A DNA stretch of 64,000 bases, taken from the NCBI RefSeq assembly GCF_000142905.1, contig NW_013657635.1, positions 119,241 through 183,240 of the forward strand. Direction: 5' to 3'. A program made the translations under genes and the position numbers. The DNA is from Thecamonas trahens ATCC 50062. Taxonomy: Eukaryota > Apusozoa > Apusomonadida > Apusomonadidae. Of this stretch, positions 19,504 through 29,661 are shown piece by piece (the stretch's first letter is position 1; the number at the start of each line of letters is the position of its first letter). The notes under the pieces are model-generated. The model had not been told where the DNA came from and did not search any database. It saw nothing but the letters and a program-made list of their open reading frames with translations.

Positions 19504-19786
19504 GAGTCCATCGATCGAGTTGGGTGTGGGTGGGTGTGGGCAAGGGGAGGGGGGTGGGTGGGGGGGTATGGTGGGGTATGGTGGGGTATGATGGGGTATG
19601 ATGGGGTATGATGGGGTATGATGGGGTATGATGGGGTATGATGGGGTATGATGGGGTATGATGGGGTATGATGGGGTATGATGGGGTATGGCCCCTTTGG
19701 CCAGTCCCCAGACCCCCAGCCGTGCTCGTCAGCCACCACCCCGTCCCCCCCCCCCCCTCCCCCCCCCCCTCTCCCACACATCCCAC
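19504..19786. promoter_or_regulatory. Divergent promoter spacer between DUF3841 gene and NDUFAF4-like gene
   Basis: A 283-bp spacer separating two start codons that face away from each other, so both promoters must lie here. Nearly half is a 10-bp tandem array (separate entry), flanked by G-rich and C-rich homopolymers. No TATA-like element was seen. Confidence 0.6.
19567..19690. repeat. 10-bp tandem repeat (TGGGGTATGA), 12 copies, G-quadruplex-prone
   Basis: The decamer atggggtatg is repeated 12 times without interruption from 19571 to 19690; the first two copies begin with g instead of a. Each unit supplies a GGGG run separated by TATGAT, so any four units could form a parallel G-quadruplex, and the period matches one helical turn. 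The other strand reads through as a Tyr-Pro-Ile-Ile-Pro-His-His-Thr-Pro-Ser repeat, which I take as accidental. Confidence 0.95.
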
Positions 19787-20497
19787 ATGGGCGCAAGTGC
19801 ATCCCGCCTGACAAAGGCTGCCGGAGAGGTCGCTGCTGTGGCCGAGAGCCGGGCTGGAGAGGCCCGCGCCGCCGCCCGCGCCGCCGAGTCAGCCGCCCGT
19901 GCCGCCAAAGACGCCGCCGCCATTGCCGCCCAGAACGCTGCTGGTGCGTCGGACAGAGCTAGAGCCGATCCCGGGAGAGGAGCGAGCGTAGGCAAGGACG
20001 CCGAGGACGATCTGGATCGCCCGAGCAGAGAGGCGACCGATGATGCCGCGCTGCTGGCCAACATGGCAGCGTTGGAGGTGGAGGCTTACGTGGACACAAG
20101 CGTCAACGCCCATCGCCATACGCCCGAGGCCGTGGCCAAGCGCCAGGCGGAGGCTGCAAAGGGCGGACGCCCGCTGCCGCAGTCGCGCCAGGCCTCGCCA
20201 TCGCCTGGCGAGCTGTGGGGCGGAGTCCGTGGCAACGCCGTCACCCCGGGCTTCCTCAACGAGAACCAGCTCCGTGCCCTCCTCTCCGAGGACCTCGCCG
20301 CCGCCGACATCGATGCCCTTGCCACAAGCTACCGCCTCAACGCAGACTCGCTCGCCGCGGTCATCAAGCACCACGCCCTCTACGAGCCCATCCCCGACGA
20401 GGACGGCACCCTCCGCGGCTACTGGGTCGTCCCGCCGCTCTCCCCCAAGCAGCAGCTACTCCTCGACGAGGTGCGCAGCTTGAATGAGCAAAGATAG
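19787..20497 (+). CDS. NDUFAF4-like protein with N-myristoylation signal (tentative)
   Basis: 236 residues. It starts MGASASRLTKA, a good N-myristoylation signal (Gly2, Ser6), immediately followed by an Ala-rich amphipathic helix with regular Arg/Glu/Ala. The C-terminal half has LLANMAALEVEAYVDTS, then LRALLSEDLAAADIDALATSY and LNADSLAAVIKHHALYEPIP. These resemble in order the VYVDS, alternating hydrophobic and KDVNSLLKYFVTFEV regions of human NDUFAF4, the myristoylated complex I assembly factor. The resemblance is from memory and weak, so the name is tentative. The frame continues upstream through a poly-C tract; the ATG before GASAS is chosen for the myristoylation motif. Head-to-head with the DUF3841 gene. 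Confidence 0.5.
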   Translation: MGASASRLTKAAGEVAAVAESRAGEARAAARAAESAARAAKDAAAIAAQNAAGASDRARADPGRGASVGKDAEDDLDRPSREATDDAALLANMAALEVEAYVDTSVNAHRHTPEAVAKRQAEAAKGGRPLPQSRQASPSPGELWGGVRGNAVTPGFLNENQLRALLSEDLAAADIDALATSYRLNADSLAAVIKHHALYEPIPDEDGTLRGYWVVPPLSPKQQLLLDEVRSLNEQR

Positions 20498-20755
20498 GCC
20501 GCCCAATGCCGCCACGACTGCCCCCCATGACTACCACCACCATGACCACCACCATGACTACCACCCCATCGATCCTTCTCTCCATGTGCGGCCCTCAGCG
20601 CCCTCCTCCCCCCCTCCCTCCCCCCCCCCCACTCCCAGTCTCCTTCCCTTTCCCCAACCCCAATCTGCCATCAACACATCGCCGCTCGATCGCGGCTGCC
20701 GAGCGAGCGACGGCCAACTCGCGCCGTCCACCCCCCGCCCCCCCCTCCCCCCCCC

Positions 20756-20855
20756 NNNNNNNNNNNNNNNNNNNNNNNNNNNNNNNNNNNNNNNNNNNNN
20801 NNNNNNNNNNNNNNNNNNNNNNNNNNNNNNNNNNNNNNNNNNNNNNNNNNNNNNN
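20756..20855. other. Assembly gap (100 N)
   Basis: Exactly 100 N, a conventional placeholder for unknown length, flanked by poly-C on the left and CCCCA repeats on the right. It sits in the spacer between the NDUFAF4-like gene and talin, 41 bp before the talin start, so the talin promoter and any 5' exon may be missing. Confidence 0.98.
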
Positions 20856-20896
20856 CGCCACCCCACCCCACCCCACCACCCCACCCCCGCATACAC

Positions 20897-23800
20897 ATGG
20901 CAGTCTCCTATGACGACGAGGATGCACTGACCAACATCATGGCTCCACAGGCGAGGGCCGTTGACGACGGCGACGTGGTCATGGTCGTCCGGACTGCTGG
21001 CGGAGTCGGCCGGGCGGTGCGGAGCTCCCAGGTTCTAACATCGTCGTCGCTGGCGCATGATTCGGGCGATGCGGCTGCTGCCCAGCGAAAGGAGGCGGCG
21101 CGGAACGAGGAAAATGGCGACGTGATGCTTGATGATGCGGTTGTCACCGGTCCGGCCCTCCCCAAGCCCAGATCGACGCTCGGGAGGCACGTGACCGAGT
21201 CGCTGATGACCCTCACTATCGAGGTTTTCGATCGCCATCCCGTCACCGGAGTCGAGGCGCTCTTCATCTCGCGCAAGCTGCAAGAGGTCGACCCCTTGTG
21301 GACCGTCAATCAGCTGGCAGATGTCATCAACGAGTCCATCCTCCACTCGGACCCTACCAAGACGCCCGAACAGGGATGGGCTGTCTTTCGCCCTGGGACG
21401 CCGAGGACGACGGCCTCGGCCGTGCAGAGAATGTTGCCAAGCACCTCGACATCGACTTTGTCGCAAAGTACCTACAGGGCCCGCGGACACTCAAGTTTTA
21501 CTCCATCAAGACCCGCTCACGCTTGCACTACAAGATGCGCCGCCGTGCTGTCAAGTTCCACATCTTTGGCTCCTTACGCACCGTCCTCATCGATGAGTCG
21601 TGGCGCGTCTACCGCATCGTCAAGGAAATCGGCTCCGTCCTCGGCCTCCGCGCCCCTGACGAGTACTCGCTCAAGGTCGAGGACGACCCGCACCACCCCG
21701 AAAAGCACTGGCTTCGCGGCGCGCAGACCCTGCCGGAGCAGCGCATTCCGCTCGATGTCACCTGGGACTCGGCCGGCGAAGAGGTGCCGCCGCCAGTCCT
21801 CCACTTTAAGAAGAAGCTCTTCTTCAAGCACACGCCCAACTTTGATCCAACCAACCCCGAGGCCATGTTCATCTACTACCAGCAGTGTACAGCCATGGTC
21901 CTCTCGTGCGAGCTCTACACCTCGCGAACCGAGGCTGTCCTCTTTGCTGCCCTCCAGCTCCTCATCCGCGACTCGGGCTACAACCCGCAGTTGCACGACC
22001 TCCCGGGCTTTGTCAAGCGCTGGTCTGACTGCTGCCCCGCCCACGTCATCCCATCCAAGGCCAAGGCCAAGAGCCGGCTAGAAGACGCGGTCCGCTCTAC
22101 CATGCACCGATTCAAGGCCTACTCGCGCGAGCAACTCATCGTCAAGTACGTTAAGCTCTGCCGCGCATCCAAGTTCTTCGGCTGGGCCAACTGGCCCATC
22201 AAAGAGCAGGTCCGCTCCGGCCGCAAGTATCGCTTTGTTGCCCGTGTCCTCTCCATCTCGGGCAAGGGCGTGCGCTTGCTTGATCCGGCCAAGCACAACG
22301 ACGTCGTCGTCAGTCATCCATGGACAGAGGTCGTCGCTGTCGGCGGCATCACCATCAACCGCGGCTTTGGCCTCATGTTTGACTTTTCCCGCGGCAACGC
22401 TCTCCGCATCCAGGTCCAGATGGAGGACCAGACCGCGCTCACCGAGGCCTCGCAGTATGTTGCAGACTACATGCGCATGATGGTCCTCCTCGAGCGCAAC
22501 AAGAAGAAGCGCCTGGCTCAGGCCCGTGACGATGTTTGGGGCCCGCTTGCGGTCGGCTTCCAGATGCCTCCAGCTCACCAGCGCTCCGGCCGCATCCCGG
22601 CCTGCTCTGCGGGCGCAAAGTCGGTCGTCGCCTCGATGCAGCTCGCCATGCTCGACGACGAGGCGCCGGCCTCCGCTGGCGGTGCCATTGTCCCTGACAT
22701 TCCTAAGCAAAACGTGCCCATCGTCGACCACGAGACCGATGAGACTGCCGCCGTCGGCGCCGTCTCTACCGTTGCCTCGACTCTCAACAAGTCGGCCGCC
22801 GCAAGCAGGGATCTCCACACTACCGTCATTATGGACGACGACGACATCGCAACCAAGACGACCCATGACAAGTCGTGGGATGTCATTGCCCTCGACTCGG
22901 ACGACGACAACGAGATATCCAAGCTCCTTGCTCAGGCCGATGCCCAAGACAACGTTGCCGTCCTCTCGGCCTCGCTCGCCGTCTCGACCAACGAGCTCCT
23001 CCATGCGTCGGCGCTCGACGACCCGCTTATGATCGACCCGTCTGCCCTACTCGCCGCAGCCCAAGGCCTGGCCGACATGCTCGCCTCGCTGACCGAGGCC
23101 ACTGCCACAGCAGCCGGTGTTGCCGCCTCCCCCGAGACCGCGCACGCCCTCGCTGAGGCCCACAAGTCGGTCCAGTCCTCAACCGCAGGCCTGGTTGCGG
23201 CCGCCACTGATGTTGCGGCTGCCGCCGTGGACCACCACGCCAAACTCGCCACCTGCAAGTCGGATGATCCCAAGGAAGATCTCATGGCCCTGTACGAGAT
23301 CACCGACTCGGACTCAGGCTCGGACTCAGACTCGAACGACTCGGAGGATGGTACTCAGGAGGGGAACGCGACTGCCGCAGGCGCGAGCGACGGTCTCCGC
23401 TCTCGCGAAGCCAAGCTCAAGGCTGCCACCGCCATCGACATCTCCAGCCTCATGGCCGCCGCATCCCAGGTCGGCAGCTCGGTCTCGGGCCTGCTGGCCA
23501 CCTCGGGCGTCGCTACCTCGACCGAGCGCCAAGTTGAACGCCTCGGTCGCATGGCAGAAGCCGTCACCGAGGCTGCGCTCGACCTCACCGACGCCTGCAT
23601 CAACTTTTTCCCGGATGAGCTGCCGCTCACCGAGGCCGCCATTCTCGAGCGCCGCCTCTGCTCGCTCGGCCGTTTGGTCGCCAGTACGAGTCGATGGTCC
23701 GCGCCTCGGCGCCTAACATCAAGGTGCCGGACGTCCACAACTCGCTGCTGGTCAAGGGTGCCCAGTTGCTGGAAATGATGCGCATTGCAACTGGAGCCAT

Positions 23801-26800
23801 CCCGGCTCACTATGCTGCCAAGTTTGAGCTCGGCCTCACCGCCTATGAGGCCATGGCCACCCTCTACACCACCCTCGAGCACATCAACGACCGACCTGAC
23901 TTCCACGATGACTACGCGCGCGTTTTGCAAGAGCTCCGCTACCACCTCAATTTGCTCAAGGATCGTACTGTTGCCCAAGACGCCACCCGCCTTGACATGT
24001 ACGTCACCTACATTGGCGAGCTCGCTACCGAGCTCGGTACCATCATCGAGACTGAGGCCGAGGCCTGTGACGTTAATGGCTCATGGGCCGCCCTCGAGGC
24101 CGAGGCTGGCGACTTTGCTCGTGCCGTCCTCGCCCTTCAGGACATCGCTGCGAGCGTGGGCGAGAACCCCGACACCTCCGGCATTGCACGCCTCAAGACC
24201 GAGACCTGTGATGTGCTCGACGCGCTCGACTCGATCCACGTCTCACGGGCGCACTTGTTTGTGATTGAGGACGTTCTCGACGCATCTGCACTGGTCCTCG
24301 GCCACATGCGTAGTGTTCTTGACGCCGCCACCGATCTGCCGCTTCTCGCCTCTGATGATGGCGAGCGGATGCTGTTCGAGGCCAACCGTGCCATCGACCG
24401 CCTCTCGACCACCATGCGCATTTACTCGGTCAATCCGAGCAATGTCAGGCACCAGGACATAGCCATGCAGGCTGCGCGCAAGGCCGTCCGCAAATTTGGT
24501 GCACTCCTCGATGGCATCCTCGTTCCGCTCGGCGCCGCCATCGCCGAGGGCTCCAAGCTCTCAGCATCCGACGACGGAGCGCTTCTTGCTGCCGAAGTTG
24601 CCCACGGCTCACTCGCCCAGCTCAAAGAGGCGCTCTCCGTCGCCGCCATCGACTGCTGGCCGCTTGATGTCAACTCTGCTATCCAGGTCATCCACAACGA
24701 GATCCAGGCCATCAACGCCGCGCTAGACAAGGTCGCCGATCCGAGCGTCGGGCTCAACCCTGCCCCCGGTGACCATCATTCGGAGTTTGAGTGGCAGGCC
24801 GAGCTGCTCCGCTCGGTCCGCTCCATCCCCAAGGAGGTTACCGACATTCGCGACACCGCCATGACGCTGACTCCGGCCGAGTTTGCGCTCGACTGCAAAG
24901 ACGTCGCCGCCGAGGTCACCATCCTCGCTGAGGCCTCCATCGGCATGGCCTCGTATTCGACCACCCGTCAGGCACAGTACTCGCTACTCACCGCCGCCCG
25001 TGCCTTTTGCACCGACGCCATCGAGCTCATCGAGTGCGCCCAGACCGTTGTCCGCGAAGGCAATGACCCGTACGGGTCCGAAACTGCAGTGGCTGCTGCG
25101 CTCGCCCTTGTCCTTTCCGCCCTCGACGAGCTCATGCTCTGCATTCCAGGCATTGGCGACACTCGCCGCCTCGTCCGCAAGCTGGAGGGCGAGGCAACTG
25201 AAGTCTCTTCCCAGATCCGCCTGGCGTCGCAGCCCAAGGTGGCCCAGTTTGGCGACCTCGCTTCGGCGGCGTCGGACCTCGCCTCGGCACTCGCCGCGCT
25301 GGCGGACATTCCGGCAGCAGCTCCGTCACCGCTCACCGGCCTTCAGGCGAGCACGTCCTCGTCGGGCCGCCGCGGATCAATCATGGCCACATCGGGACTG
25401 GCTGCACTGGCGGGCGAGTCGAGCACGTCTGTCCAAAAGGCCGACACCTCGCCGCTGGCCATGATGGAGCAGGAAGTGTCTGCCGCTGGCCGAACACTCG
25501 CGGCGTTGGTCTCATCGCTCGACCGCGCGGCGCTGGCCTCACCGTCGGCGCTGGCCCACGCTGTCTCCCGAGTCAGTGCCATGGCCGACGTTATCTACCG
25601 CGCCGCCGCGGCATCGGTCGCCACTCCTGAGCTCGCCGACAGCGCTCAGTCCATCAATGCTCCACTGCTCTCGCTGCTGCAGTCGACGCTCGTCGCGCTT
25701 CGCGACGCTGCTGACATTGCTGTCGATCCGACCGACGATGAAGCTCGCGCTCGCTTCCGGCAGAACGACGTTGCTGGCTCCATCGCCACCCTTCACATGA
25801 CGTACAAGGAGCTAGCGGCACCGAATCCAGAGGCGCAGTCGAAGGAGCTCGACAAGGCGCGGACCATGATTGACGGCGCCTTGGCAAAGCTGGCTTCCTA
25901 CAAGGACGATTGTTCTGGCGGCAACGAGCTAGCTTCTGTCGACGACAGCGAACAGGACGTTCCTGTGGCCCAGGCCGCGCTGGAGCTGCAGGATCGAGTG
26001 CTGGCTTCGACTGCCGAGCTTCAAACGGCGTCACAGGCTCTGGCCAATGTGGCCGAGGTCTCGCCTGATGACTACGCCTCGGCCGTCTCGCGTGTCGGCC
26101 TCCTCACCACCAAGACCATCAACTGTGTGCTGGCCACGGCGCAGCATCTCAAAAGCAGCGTGGCAGCCAAGGCGGCAGCCAGCGCGGCAAAGCATGCTGT
26201 CATCTTTGGTGCCAAAGTGGTGGAGAAGGACGTGGCGCTGGTGGCCCAGGCGTTGTCTGGGCTCTCGGGCGTCGACCCGCACAAGGGCGCGCTACTCACC
26301 CGCGAGACCCAGCACCTGACCGCGGCGACACATGATTTGCTCATCCACAACAAGCGCGTCTTACGCAAGCTCCCTCTTCAGGACAAAGCCAAGCGACAGC
26401 GGGTCCAGCGATGGGGAGCTTCGCTCAAGGCCGCCGAGCGTGCAGTGCGGCGGGCGTCCAAGGTGCTGCGGCTCTCTCCAGACTCGGACCGGGCCAACGA
26501 GGCGCTCAACGTGCGGGTCGCCGAGTTTTCGGCCGCGCTCGCCGACTATGTCGAGTACATGGGTGTTCTCGAGCTGGCCGAGTACGACCACGCTGCGGCG
26601 GTGGTCGCCAACATCAAAGATGCGCTCATCGACGAGACCATCGAGGTCGCGAACCTGCAGACCTCGCTGCTGGTCACGTCGCAGCTGGTAGTGGCCAACC
26701 CGACCCACGCAGCCGCGCACCGCAACATGACTGCAGCGCTCGGTGAGTCGGTGCGGGCGCTTCAATCGCTGCACGAGACGGCCGCGCTTGTCTCGCCGGG

Positions 26801-29579
26801 CCAGAAGGAGTGCGTCTTTGCGATCGATCACGTCGAAAAGTGCGCCCAGCACATGCAGCGGTTCCTGGCGCAGTTTGCCCGCGACGCGCTCCCACCGTCA
26901 ACGACCTCGAACTATGGCAAGTGCCTCGACCGCCTGCTGGCCCACCTCAACGTGCTCGAGGCCGCGGCATCCGAGCTGGCCACACAGGCGACGAGCTCGG
27001 CAGAGGGTCTCGGTGCCGCGGCGCTGCACTTTGCCGAGCTCGCGGATCCGCTGCGGGTCCTGTCCCTCGACGCTGCAGTAACGTGCGGCTCGGCCGAGCT
27101 CGGCCTTCGGATTTTGCGCGAAGCGCGCGACATCCCACTGCAGGCGGTGCCGTTTGTCAAGGCCTGCCAGACATGCCGTGGAGGCGCGGTGCCGGCTGAC
27201 GTGGCCGACGAAGCCACACCAGCGGCACTGCTTCACCTGTTCCAGGTCGAAATTCATGAGCTGCGGGAGGTGCTGGAAGCCGATCGCGCCGAGCGGCACT
27301 CGCTGGCCACACTGCGGGCGTTGGTGGAAGCGTCGAATGCCAAGCTGGCAGCCGCTGCTACCACCAGGCATGATGGCGAGCGGCCACGTGGACCGCGACT
27401 GACATACGGCAAGTACGTGGCCCGGATCAAGGCCGCCTTTGCAGACTTTCTTGTGGTCATCAAGAAACTGGTGACCATGGCAAACGCGCACGCCAAGCGC
27501 GATGCGGTGCTCGAGGACGAGGAGTTGGCTGTGTTTGGAGTCCACGCAGCGGCCCTGGGCAAGGTCTTCCCACCCATTGTGGATGAGGTCGCGGGTTGCA
27601 TTGCCGTGACCAGCGACAAGAAGCTCCAGGACGTGTTGGCTCAGGCCGGCGCAGATGTTGGCACCCAGCTCCTCGCCTTTGTTGATGAACTGATGGCGCT
27701 GCAGGCCCGCGACGTCGAGGCAAGTGCAGTTGTGAGCGCCTCTTCGGGAGTTTCAATTGCACTGGCACGCTTGCTCCAAACCGTTGGCCGCGGTGAGACC
27801 CCGAAGCGGGTGTTTGAGTCAGCCTGTTCCGAGATGGCGGCGGCGACGAGCTCGCTGCGAACAGCAACCTACATCCTCAACGCGGTCGATCAAGACGAAG
27901 TCGGTGAGGCCGAGAGCCTCGAGAGCGGAGACCGCGGCGGTGCCGACGAGCAGCCGGCAACGTTTGGTGAGTGCATGGTCGAGGTGGCTGCGCGACTCCG
28001 CGAGTCGCGAGGCCAGGTGGCGACAGCGCTTGCAGCCAACAAGATCGACGACGAGAGCGCGGCTGTGGTGGCGCGCGAGGTTGCACGCCGCCACGAGGCG
28101 ACCATGGCCACGCTCAGCTTTTCGCTATTGCTCCTTACCTCGGTCGCTGAGCGCAATCGGGTGGCCGAGGTGGGAACTGACGCGGCGAAGGCGCTTGAAA
28201 TGGCGCTGCAGCTATTGGGGAGCAAGAACCACGCTGCGGGCGCGAGCAAGGCGCTGGCGGCGGTCGACAAGGCATTGGGAGCAGTGGAAAAGGCGGCGGA
28301 CGAGTGCGGACACGCCGAGGCTCAGGCCCGCGACGAAGTGGTGGCGATGGCAGCCGAAGTGGCCGCAATCCGAAGCGATGCCGTCAAGCTGGCAAGCGGG
28401 TACGCGAGTGGCAGCTCTCAGGTCTATCTTGTGCAGGTGGTCGACGCGCTCAAGTTTGGGCGGCATCTGGTGCAGAAGCTGCTGTACGAGTCGGAAGCGC
28501 TTGTCTGCAAGCCACTCAAGCTTGTGGGCGAGGTCCGCAGAGTCGTTCGCAACTACGCCGAGACGGTGACCACGCTTGGCGAGGCGCAGTGCTGGCTAGC
28601 GTCTGACGAGCACGCGACGGCTGTTGCTGATGCCTTGACTGTGCTGGGTGGGGCGGTGGAGGGAGTAGTCGGCAAGGTGTTTGACGGTGACGAGGTGCGG
28701 TCGCGGATGGCGACAGCGCATGCGACATCGGCAACGCTGGCGATGCGGGCGCTGACGACCACCCAGTATGGACCAGTGCGGCTTGCGGCCGACGAGGCGA
28801 TCGCAGCCGCCGCCGCAGTTTCCAAGCGAGCCAGCATGGCTGGCGGCGAGAGCGGTCTCGCCGGCGGAGACTCGGACGCAGTCTTTGCGGCTGAGTTACA
28901 GGCGCTCGTCGATGAGATGGAAAAGGGCAAAGTGGTCCTTGCCAAGATCCACCTTGCTGGTGACGGCGGGACTGAGGTTGATGTGGAGCGGGAGAACTTC
29001 AAGTCGATTGCGCTGCGGTGCTGTGGTGAGATGGCCGATGCATGTGTGACGCTCGCGCGGGTGGTGGTTATTGCGTTGGAGGAGACGATGCCGTCCGACG
29101 AAGAGCGCGAGGAGCTACTCATTGCGCTTTATGCGGTGAGCGCGGCAGTGACCCAAATGACCACAGCCATGGTGCTGTTTAGCGAGGGCGCACCGGCCAA
29201 GGCGCTCAGCAGGGCGGTTTCGGTTGTGTCCGAGGCGGTGATGTCGTTGGTGGCCGACGCGCTCCGTGAGCGGACCCAGTCTGCAGCCGCAGGCTCGGTC
29301 CGCAAGGCGGCATCAATGGTGGGCTCGGCGTGTGCCACGCTCTTGCAGGCAGTCGAGGTCTACACCACGCCGGCGAGCAAGATGGTGCGGGAGGATGTCA
29401 GCAACGCAAGCGGAGGCGCCAGCGGCGGTCTCGCACTCGCCGGCGCCACCTCGGCCGAGGCCGCAAACGTCTCGGAGATGATCCGCCGCAAGGCCGAAAT
29501 CGAGCGGCTCCAGCGTGATATCCAGACGCTGAAAGAGAACAAGGTGCGGCGGCGGGCTGCCGCAGCCGGAGCGCGATGA
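20897..29579 (+). CDS. Talin (FERM plus long helical rod), two single-base frame breaks
   Basis: About 2,894 residues when three overlapping frames are joined. Talin links integrin tails to actin. After a ~95-residue extension comes F0 (TLTIEVF ... LWTVNQLADVI ... GWAVFRP), F1 (VKFHIFGSLRTVLIDESWRV, DEYSLKVE), F2 (FKKKLFFKHTPNFDPTNPEA ... YNPQLHDLPGF) and the PTB-like F3 (VRYVKLCRASK-type start, GGITINRGFGLMFDFSRG, ending in basic RNKKKR). A Ser/Asp-rich linker at ~22600-23350 follows, then a ~2,000-residue all-helical, Ala-rich rod. The C-terminus (EMIRRKAEIERLQRDIQTLK) resembles the end of the I/LWEQ/THATCH module with its dimerisation helix; no villin headpiece follows. Frames change at ~21391 (TTTCGCCCTGGGAC) and ~23681 (GTCGCCAGTAC), each explained by one missing base and each falling inside conserved sequence. 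Upstream is an assembly gap. Confidence 0.93.
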
Positions 29580-29661
29580 GAAGGCGAGTAAATGGCGAGC
29601 TACCGCGAAGAAGGCGGCCACAGCGTGCACCACGTGTCTTGCCCGTGGCCGCCAGGACAGA

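Noticed and set aside
19407-19814. Tyr-Pro-Ile-Ile-Pro-His-His-Thr-Pro-Ser repeat protein on the - strand
   Set aside because: It exists only because the 10-bp array has no stop codons; the flanking sequence is homopolymer and there is no start context or domain.
20897-29579. Programmed -1 frameshifting as explanation for the talin breaks
   Set aside because: No slippery heptamer or following stem-loop was seen at either site, and similar one-base breaks occur in many unrelated genes of the window, which fits assembly errors better.
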